Source: Parus major (Eukaryota; Chordata; Aves; Passeriformes; Paridae). Taken from it: a DNA stretch of 64,000 nt. Of this stretch, positions 40,367 through 48,881 are shown piece by piece. The first letter of the stretch is position 1, and each line of letters starts with the position of its first letter. The notes beneath the pieces were generated by a model. It was not told the DNA's origin. It ran no database searches and saw only the letters and a program-made list of their open reading frames with translations. Position numbers and translations under genes: made by a program. The stretch is taken from contig NC_031769.1 in NCBI RefSeq assembly GCF_001522545.3, positions 25,256,100 through 25,320,099 of the forward strand. Reading direction: 5' to 3'.

Positions 40367-41600
40367 TTTTAGACAAAAGACTGGCAAGAGAAATTATAGT
40401 AAAGAATTGCCAGAAGTGTCATTGCATTTGACATGGCAGGTTATCAGAATACCAGCCATTTTATCTGTGTTTCAATCAGTTTCACTTTGGAGAACAGCAA
40501 CAACACATACTTGTCCAAAGGTGTCCTCATACCAAATGCCTAAAAATGGAAAAGAGGGAAAATAAACCCGCAAAATCCCTCAGCTCTTCATTTGAAAGAA
40601 CTTGGGCTTAGTCCCAGCTGTGCAAATCAGACCTTTTTCGAGATGATAAACTGGGGAAGGGAGATGGAGATGGTGGTTGAGTCAAGTAACCAAACTCAGA
40701 ATAGTACTGTAGGGCAGAATTGCTGCCTGGAGAAAACTCAGTTTCCCAAGGCATACAGTCTGACATGGTTAACTTGCTAGCTAAAGGAGAGTGTTGAATG
40801 GAATTACCTGTACCAATGAATAGAAAGAAAAACTTCAGACTAAATGCAGAGCTGGAAGGAAGGCTTGGTGATTTTTGCTGTGTGTTGAATGTTCGCCTTT
40901 ATGTTAAAGCAGATGCCTAAGGGATACATAATTCAAAAGTCCAAAGTGGTTGGCCTATTTTCCTGAAGAAGAGAATGTAGCAGTAGGTCTGATTCCACAT
41001 GAGATAAGACTTTGTTATAACAAAGGTAATGTTAATGGGCAGGTTCTGGTTTAAGTGAGTTATTCAGTATCACAAAAAGACTTCTGACAGATAGGAAAAG
41101 AAAGACAATTATCCAAAATGGTATTCAATTTTCTTAAGGGAAAATCTTACAGCTGGCTCTTATTCTGTAGTTTCCTGGCTTGTTCATTATGCAGTCCTCA
41201 CTCCTAGTGACAATCCTTTGCACTGAATGAAATAATGTTAACAATAGCATTTGACTAAAAAGGAAGTACTATAATACCTTCTGGCTGAAATTTGATTGTA
41301 AACTTGATTCTGAAATTTTCCAGCTTGTGAGTATTCATAAATACTAAATTTGACCTAGTATAAATACTGTTGGACCATAGGTCTACCAGCCCTTTATTTA
41401 ATGCATTTACCCCATATCCAGGAAAAAAAGACACGAGAAAAAGAAATCTAACACTTGACCACATGCTTGACCCTAAAGTGGATGATCTGCGGTGTTAAGG
41501 TAAGTCCTCAGTAGTGGGTTTCCTTTTGTTGGAAAGGTAACTTTTGTTGGAAGATAACTCGAGCACCTAGAGACTTGAAAGCGATCATGAGTTGGAAGTC

Positions 41601-41664
41601 TCTAGTAAGAGACTAGTAAGAGACCAGGAAGAGACTAGTAAGAGACTAGTAAGAGACTAGTAAG
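41601..41664. repeat. 11-base minisatellite
   Basis: Five full units of AGACTAGTAAG (41610-41664; the second reads AGACCAGGAAG) follow a partial unit at 41601-41609. Four of the five full units are identical, which suggests recent expansion. A separate two-copy motif (TTTTGTTGGAA) lies just upstream near 41525-41552. Confidence 0.9.
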
Positions 41665-44600
41665 GCCAGCAAAGCCAGCAGTGGGGAAAATTATGTTGTA
41701 TCAGCAGTCCTGGAGAATTCAAGGGCTCAAATGCATGGTAAGTCCTAAGAGGCCGAGTATAGAGAGTGCTTGGCTGATCTGAGGGGATCATATCTGTGCC
41801 ACTGAACATTTGGGAGCTGTGAGAAGATGGAGTGTCATTGATGAAGGCAGTGTCTCTGTCAAAAATCCTTATAATAAAAATACTTCCTTTTTTTTTCCCC
41901 CATTACTGCCTTATTCTAGCTAGAACTTTGAAGGCAAAACAGGCCAAAAACTAAACCAACATCTCCACAGCTTGAGACATATTTTCTAGGAAAACAGGCT
42001 ACTACTGCTTCAGCAGAGCTGCTCAGCTCCAGACAGCAGTTGCATTTCACATGGGGGCCCTTACTACAGGTGATGTTTCCATTCCTGCCTAGAGATGCTC
42101 CAAGTCCACAGAGGCAAGCCTCAGTTTTGTCTTTTGAGAGCTGCAGTTTGGGTCATTAGGGGTTGTTCTAGATTTTGGCCACAGATAATGCTTTCTGGTC
42201 ATCCTCTCTTTCAGAATGTTGCTGTGATATAAGTACATCTTCTTGTTATTTCTCTCTTCCCAAATGTAATATTCCCAACTGTATTCATTACAAATAAGTG
42301 AAACACAGGGAATGGACCTGAACATACATGAAGATAAATGCACCCTTTCTCATTACTGTTTTGTATTAGATGCTGTGTGAATACCTCAGAGACAGTCACA
42401 AAGAACTTGATTCTAAGTGGAATAGAGAAAGGGCAGCAAAGAAAACATAGGCAGAGGGAGATAAGAGTGACATAAAAATAATGAAACAAGCAAGTAGATA
42501 CACTGGGAGCAGAGTATTGATGGCCCTATGCCCTAGTAGGAGTCTAGAAACAAAAGGTATGTTCATATTTGAAGAGTTTGCCCTCTCTAAAACCTTCAGC
42601 TAGGAACAAAATAAGGATTAGGCTTGCATAGTGTCTAATGACTGCTTAAAACTTCTCCGTTTCCATGTCTCATGGCACTCATGTATTTACATGATCTGTT
42701 TCTGACCTTAGGAGATGAACCCATTATCAACTGATAATAGTAGGAGAGATGTAACTTTGCTTCACTCTTGCCTGCTACTGCCACGCTCCTTGAGTTCATT
42801 CCCTTGCTGTTGTGCTCTTGCTGTGATGTGTAATTTCCACTGCTCTAAGGATGCCTCTCCCAGAAGCTGTGTTAACAATGTCCCTGTCTCCCAGAAGGAT
42901 TTAAGATTCAGAAATACCTGTTACCTCCAGTATAAACTCCCTTAAGCACATGCCAGCTGACAAGGTATTTCCTTCAAGTGGAAAAGGGAAGTGCGAAATG
43001 CCTTTAACATGGCTTTTGAAAAGTTGAAAAGGGTATTTAAGGCAAGCATGGGTTTTTGAAAGATATGAAGATTCAGATAGGAGCTCAGTTTTTACTTCAC
43101 TCTCCCTGTAATATCTTCTTGATATTATAGAGCAATGGTATTCCCTGAGGAAAGTACTCTGGAACCTAGATAAAAAACAGTGAAAAATTTAATAGTTGGT
43201 ATCCTGCTTTAGAATACAAAAGAATACTCTCTTCATCTTTGCTGAAATCACTGTTTCCTAGGGACATGGCATGGTGTTGTAACATGTATGTTAACTCTAG
43301 CCTAGAAGGAATTAGGATGGAAATAACTTTTTGGGAATTCTCCCCAGTACAGCTGTTGATGTGCCTGGTAACAGTTTGGTTGGAAGCAGTCCCATTGGAT
43401 CTTTCCTTCTCTGGCTACTGTGAAAGCGAGTGAAGTGGTGATTCAGTTTGGACTGTATGGCTGTGGCATTGTCCTCAGCTTGTTTGGAAAGGAAGACTTG
43501 CTACTGATATATTATGCTGACATTCCCTGTGGTTTGGGATGTGTGTGTTCTTGTTTTGGGGCTGGTGGGATTTTCTTTGTCAGATATTTACCTTGTCTTT
43601 ATGCATCCATTCTTCCTGTCCAAATACCTTGCTTGTTTGATGTGCAAGGACATGGAAATTGTAAAATTTGGCAATTGTTATACAGTATCTAAACAGACAA
43701 ATTCAAAAATTATACTAGCTCATCCTTATTTTAGTCTGACATAACCCTTAGCATTGGCAATAGATGGAATGTATCAGCTATTGTTAGTCAAAGGTGTACT
43801 TTCTTTCTCAGCTGACACCAGATGATTTTTGGTCTGTAAGACACTACTGTACCAGCAATGTTATCTGACAAAGGTACAGATATAAGAGAACATGCTTACT
43901 GTTTAAAACACTACTGATATTACTGTTCGGCAGATGGTTACTACAGGTGAATGCATTCCAGTCATTTTGAGCGCAGTGCAGTGAAGCAAAAAAAAAATGA
44001 ACTAGATGGACTTCATAGCTGTGATTAAGCACAGTGCAAAATCCTTGGGGGAAAAATTCTCTACAGCCCAGTTTTAGAAATAAATTTGGCTCATGATAGC
44101 AGAAAACAAAAAGACTGGACTAATGGAAAAATACACGGTAGCTGATCTTTCTTAAAATTAATTTATACAAGTGGTTCTGTTGACTGAGCACATGTTCACG
44201 TGGATGTGCAGTGTATTATTCCAACCCTTTCTGTAACATAACCACGGTGACTGCGTCACATGGTGCTAGTGCAAACAAAGTCTCGCTAACAGCCCATGAA
44301 TAGAAGCATTTTCCGAGAATACGGTTTCTCATTGGGACTATCGACTGATTCCTGTGCTACCAAGGGGATAAGGACAGCCATGGACAGCTTTGAAAGTATT
44401 TAAGTGCAGTAATCTGAAGTGTGCAAAGCAAAAATGAGTGCTGGTTATATAATCAAAAATGGTACAAGAGATATAGTTAATTCTGTATCACTTTTGAGTA
44501 CTGATTGGTAGGCGGTATCTAAAATAAGAAAGTATATCTTGTTAAATATTCTATGTATATTCCATGTTGTTTTTGTTCTCCTAATGTTTGAATCTGAGAG

Positions 44601-45124
44601 GCCATCACAGAGCCGACTTCCTCCACATAGCAAGCCTCCCTGCATTTTCCTTTCTTCTCCATTAGCATCCTATTTTCATCAGTTCCAAAATAAGCACTGT
44701 TTTCCTGATGGACTCTGCTCAACTTATCTTTCTGATCTTACAGCCATTTATTTTCTTAGCTGTTAAGGTACTCATCCTAACCTTTATTTTGTTTCTCTTT
44801 GTCTTAATTCATCTAATGGCAGCTCTTTTTCCTAGAACAAAAGCACTTTCTAAAAATACCACTGTAAAACTTTTTATTTTCCTCTTAACATTCTCCAATA
44901 ACTGTTTTTTGGATGTATATTAGGAAAAAAAATAATTCTATATACACTTGTAGGAGATGATAAAACCACACTTATCTAGACTTTGAAGAACATCTTGATT
45001 TTTTAACAAAAGTAAAATTATTGTCAAGGTTCGATGGACGTGAACAGACTTTGTTGCGAGAAGTTCTGGCTGTTTCTGAGCCTTCCCCGCATGGGAGTGG
45101 AGTAAGCGGGAAGAGGCCGACAGT

Positions 45125-45131
45125 CTTCCGG
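45125..45131 (-). promoter_or_regulatory. ETS-type site upstream of GLCCI1
   Basis: CTTCCGG is the reverse complement of the ETS/GABP core CCGGAAG. It lies at the upstream edge of the GLCCI1 CpG island, a common place for such sites in TATA-less promoters. Binding is inferred. Confidence 0.35.
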
Positions 45132-45382
45132 GAATAGGGACAGCGCAAGATTTGGTCCAGAGCTCTGGCTCTCTTAAGCCAGTGTTAAAAGTAAAGTCCA
45201 TTTGGAACTCAGGAGCGCCTCTTGGCCCTTTGCCCGGCGCACCCCGGGGCTGTTCTCCCCGCGCTCCCCGGACAGGCACCGCATCCCGGCGCGCCCGTGC
45301 CCGCCCCCGCCGCCGCCACATCCCACTTCCCCCGGCCCGCCTCCCCGCCGCCGGCCACGCCCCCGCCGCGCCGCCCGCCCCC

Positions 45383-45454
45383 ATTGGCTGAGAGCGATGA
45401 GCGGCGGGGCCCCTGGCCAATGGTGCCCGCGCTGGTGCAGTGGTGGCGCCCAAT
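45383..45454 (+). promoter_or_regulatory. Three evenly spaced CCAAT (NF-Y) boxes
   Basis: One reversed box (ATTGG, 45383-45387) and two direct boxes (CCAAT at 45417-45421 and 45450-45454) are set 34 and 33 bases apart. Each has flanks that suit NF-Y (ATTGGCTG, GGCCAATGG, CCCAATGGG). Regular spacing near 33 bases is typical of multi-NF-Y promoters. It places the core promoter just downstream. Confidence 0.65.
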
Positions 45455-45798
45455 GGGCTCGCGCGCCCACCACCCCTGCCCGTCGCGGCCGGGCGCCGGG
45501 GCTGCGCGGTGCCATTCGGAGGGCGGGCGGCGTGGGGAGCGGATGGTGCTGGTGGCGGCTCCAGGGCGCCGGCGGGGGCAGGGGCTGGAGCAAGACCTGG
45601 CTGCAAGCGCCTCTCCTCCTCCCCGTCCTTCCCGCTCCGGCTGCGTATCCCCTCGTCGTGCCCTGCCGCCGACCGCCCTGAGCCCGCAGCGCTGTACGAT
45701 GTGAGCGGCCGCTGGGCTCGGCAGCGCCCCCGGTGCTCTCGACGCTGGGGCGGGCAGCGATGGCCAGAGCCTGGCGTGGAAGCAGCAGCCGCGGTCGC

Positions 45799-46313
45799 NN
45801 NNNNNNNNNNNNNNNNNNNNNNNNNNNNNNNNNNNNNNNNNNNNNNNNNNNNNNNNNNNNNNNNNNNNNNNNNNNNNNNNNNNNNNNNNNNNNNNNNNNN
45901 NNNNNNNNNNNNNNNNNNNNNNNNNNNNNNNNNNNNNNNNNNNNNNNNNNNNNNNNNNNNNNNNNNNNNNNNNNNNNNNNNNNNNNNNNNNNNNNNNNNN
46001 NNNNNNNNNNNNNNNNNNNNNNNNNNNNNNNNNNNNNNNNNNNNNNNNNNNNNNNNNNNNNNNNNNNNNNNNNNNNNNNNNNNNNNNNNNNNNNNNNNNN
46101 NNNNNNNNNNNNNNNNNNNNNNNNNNNNNNNNNNNNNNNNNNNNNNNNNNNNNNNNNNNNNNNNNNNNNNNNNNNNNNNNNNNNNNNNNNNNNNNNNNNN
46201 NNNNNNNNNNNNNNNNNNNNNNNNNNNNNNNNNNNNNNNNNNNNNNNNNNNNNNNNNNNNNNNNNNNNNNNNNNNNNNNNNNNNNNNNNNNNNNNNNNNN
46301 NNNNNNNNNNNNN
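45799..46313. other. Assembly gap (515 N)
   Basis: A run of N interrupts the CpG island between the promoter/5' leader and the visible part of GLCCI1 exon 1. Very GC-rich first exons of bird genes are commonly lost from assemblies. The real length may differ from 515 bases. The usual GLCCI1 start codon and most of its N-terminal low-complexity coding sequence should lie inside. Confidence 0.98.
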
Positions 46314-46471
46314 CCCACCGCCGCCCAGCGCGACGCCGCCGCTGGCGGCGGGCAGCGGCGGAGCGGAGCCGGGCAGGGTGAAGGGCAGGCAGCGGCGGTC
46401 GCCGGAGAGCGGCGGCAGCAGGAGGAGCAGCTCACCTGAGAGACGGAGCCCCAGCTCCCCGGTGTACAGAG
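46314..46471 (+). CDS. GLCCI1: GLCCI1 first coding exon (3' part)
   Basis: The visible exon encodes the end of the exon 1 product of glucocorticoid-induced transcript 1. Read with codons starting at 46315 it gives a Pro/Ala/Gly-rich stretch and then VKGRQRRSPESGG and SRRSSSPERRSPSSPVYR, matching human AKGRPRRSPES and RRSSSPERRSPGSPVCR. Compared with human there is a small insertion (GGS where human has one His) and Cys to Tyr near the exon end. The exon ends after one base of a codon (G, expected Ala as in human), so the intron is phase 1, which agrees with the human residue at this junction. The start codon is lost in the gap. GLCCI1 is a roughly 550-residue serine-rich protein without a known enzymatic domain. 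It is induced by glucocorticoids in thymocytes, expressed in kidney podocytes, and linked in people to response to inhaled steroids. The repeated RSP/SSP motifs look like sites for proline-directed kinases. Confidence 0.93.
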
Positions 46472-46477
46472 GTAAAG
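46472..46477 (+). other. Splice donor of GLCCI1 exon 1
   Basis: CAGAG followed by GTAAAG is a good consensus 5' splice site. It falls exactly where the similarity to human GLCCI1 stops and leaves phase 1. Confidence 0.9.
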
Positions 46478-46609
46478 CACCGGGAGAAAGCCCATCTCGC
46501 TTCCCTGCCCCACGGGGGTGCTGGCCGGGCTGGGGCCGCCCAGCCTCCGGGCACCCTGGGTTCTGTTTTCCGCTGTCGGACTGCGCCCTGCCTCTTCCCC
46601 GGGCCAGCT

Positions 46610-46644
46610 GGGGTGGGACACGGGGGGACTCCGGGACCGACGGG
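46610..46644 (+). other. G-quadruplex motif
   Basis: Five G runs (46610-46613, 46615-46617, 46622-46627, 46633-46635, 46642-46644) with loops of one to six bases satisfy the usual four-run quadruplex pattern. The motif lies on the non-template strand about 140 bases after the exon 1 donor. Confidence 0.6.
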
Positions 46645-48863
46645 AGGAGCCCCGCCGGAGCCTTATGGAGCGGGTCGGGGGGCGAGAGTGAGCCCTAAAT
46701 ACCCCCCCCCCCGGGCAGGTGTCGTGCCCAGGTTTGCCCTGCCAGGAAAGGGTGGGGGGGAAAGCTCTTGGTTCTGCTACCCTCCAGCGGGATGGGGGGA
46801 GGCGACCCCTGAAATGTCATCCTCCTTCTCGGGCAAGGTGAGAATCCTGCTTGGGAAAAACACCCCCGCGCCGGCCTCGGGAGGAGCGGAGCGGGGTCGA
46901 GCCCAGGGGCCGCCGGCGGCTCCCCTCCCCGGGGGAGAAGCAGTCGGGGGCTCCGGCGGCGGTGCTCTTGCCGCTTCTAGCACTGCGCTCGGGCTCTGGC
47001 AGCGGAGGTGTGTAATAGGGAAGGGAGCCTAAAATTAACCCGCTTCCCTGTCTCCAGCTGTAACTATCTAGTAGGGGTGATAATGATTTAGATTCATATC
47101 TGGGGTGTCACAACCCAGTTCTGAAGTGTGTGTTAAAACCAAGCCTCAAATGCTCTTCCTTTCTGCAGAGCTCGGTTTCTTAAGAGACTTGCATTTTTGT
47201 AAGATCGTAGGTTAAAAAGATGTGATGTTTCCAAGCTCAGGCTCCAAAACAAGGAAATTCCCGTATTGAGGTGCTTGAAAACAAGTCTGTCTCCTTGTGA
47301 TATTTAGTACTGAATCCTTGAGACTGTAAAAAACTCTGCCAACCAAAACCTGCTACTAAGCAGCCCTCACTGTAGCCAAAATAGGCCTGTAAAGTTTAAA
47401 ATGTAAAATTGATTCCCAGAAAGTCCAACTTAACCTGTGTCAGGTTGTCTGTTAAATTATTGAATGTGTTAAAGTGGCAGTGGCCATCTTACCTCCCCCA
47501 CTCCTTTCTGCCTTCCCCCATCATTCGAGCAGTTGAATGAATTGGACTAAATGCACTTTTTATGTTGTCCTGCTGTAGCTATCAGGTATCGCACATCATC
47601 TCTTTCTGGGAATGCTTTCCGTGGTTCAATACCACTTGCTTTTTCTGTCTCTTCCATAGGTCTCACTGTTTGTGATTTCTGTGGCAGATTGTGGTCTGTG
47701 TTGAGTGTCAGCATGTGTTGTAGCACTGGAATTTTACCTTCTTTCCTCTTTAGTTTTTATTTGTAGTAAACCCTTGCTGTCTGTAGTATTTGCAACTTGG
47801 GCAGATCTGTCATCAGAATTGTCCTAGGTCAGGGGCAGCATTTTACAAATGAGCAAAATGTCACTGCCAGTTACAAATGAAGTTAATTTGCCCTATGCAT
47901 CTGCTTATGCAGATGACCTAATTGATCGTGTTATAATCTGACCAGACATTGTAATGTGTTTTTCAAGAAGACACTCTATTTCTGCAGAGGGTTTGGCATG
48001 CTTGAAAATGGAACTGAGCTTCTGTGGTTTTGATTCATTCAAGCTTTATTTAAAATTTTAAAGACAGTATTTTTCTGACTGTGTGGAGCACTAAATGTAG
48101 ATTTCCCTTTTCCCTCTTAAACCTTTGGAAAATGCTAATGAGAAGCTAGGAAAAACCAAAATATCTGTGTGTATGAGTAGTGATGGTGCTGATGAAGAGC
48201 AGTAAATTACTTAATTATGGTAACCCGGAGGAAAACATTGTAGTGGTGCAGTGTATAGAGTCTACGCTTAAGGTGTATTGAAGAGGGAGGAATATGGACA
48301 GTTACCTGCGAACCATAAAAATACTGCAGAGCTGTGAAATACTTCATTAATGTGTATGCATTTTTTGTTGGAGGGGAAATTTTAATTTTGGAGAGTGGTT
48401 TCAGTCTTCTTCATCTATGGGCTATTTTAGTCTTGATAAATCAGACTATAAATTAGTAGTGAATGACTTTTCTGTCATTAAACTTGTTTGAGCTTGCCTC
48501 CTGGTGAACTGCGTCAGCAGCACACAGAGCTTGATTTGGTTTAATGAGTGCAGTGTATAAAATCATAAACGGTCCATCGAGAAATGCACCCTGTAATCTG
48601 TATGCACTGCAAAGAATTCGTTCCCCCTCCTCCAGGTCAAGCCAGCTGCTGCTGCAGAAGCTGACATCCTTTAGCAAATCCTGAATGAATGAATGAAAAC
48701 AACGTGATCGCCCTAATAATGACCACAATTGCACACGTCAACAGCTTTATTTTACAGAAATACAGGCACCATTTTCTAGTGGGTGAGAGTAATAAGATAC
48801 TCTATTTCTTCAGTCTTGCAAATGAAAAAAGGTTACCAAACCTCCCCTTGGTTTGTACACCCA

Positions 48864-48881
48864 CCCCCCCCCCCCCCCCCC
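48864..48881. repeat. Poly-C tract, 18 bases
   Basis: A run of 18 C residues follows ACACCCA and precedes AAAACTTGAG. It is rare in an AT-rich intron and prone to length error in sequencing. Confidence 0.9.

Larger units (their letters stand above)
15346..45100. other. Intergenic interval between UMAD1 and GLCCI1
   Basis: About 30 kb with no exon I can tie to a known protein. Open reading frames are under 120 codons, overlap on both strands and have ordinary AT-rich composition, so I regard them as chance. The interval holds simple repeats and small tandem duplications (listed separately), a T/C-rich stretch around 33840-34920, and candidate regulatory patches near 35930-36150 and 44190-44350. 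Unspliced or non-coding transcripts cannot be excluded from sequence alone. No CR1 or other transposon of clear identity was recognised here, though diverged copies are likely. Confidence 0.6.
45200..46990 (+). promoter_or_regulatory. GLCCI1 CpG-island promoter region
   Basis: From about 45200 the sequence changes abruptly from AT-rich to very GC-rich with dense CpG; it stays so, across the gap, until about 46990. No TATA box is seen. GC-box and KLF-type motifs (CCGCCCCCGCC, CCACGCCCCC) lie at 45299-45365, and three CCAAT boxes follow at 45383-45454. This is the architecture of a broad, CpG-island promoter. The transcription start is not marked but is likely between the CCAAT boxes and the gap. 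CpG-island promoters often also fire in the opposite direction. Confidence 0.88.

Noticed and set aside
44987..45001. Glucocorticoid-response-like half site (AGAACA) upstream of GLCCI1
   Set aside because: The second half is a poor match and isolated half sites are very common. It does not support steroid regulation from this sequence.
44938..45606. 222-codon minus-strand ORF rich in Pro, Ala, Gly and Arg
   Set aside because: Its sequence is what GC-rich promoter DNA gives in any frame; no domain or homologue is visible.
45209..46698. Very long ORFs on both strands across the CpG island, up to 470 codons
   Set aside because: They run through the N gap or are GC-rich frames free of stops by composition. 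Only the + frame ending at 46471 has protein similarity (GLCCI1).
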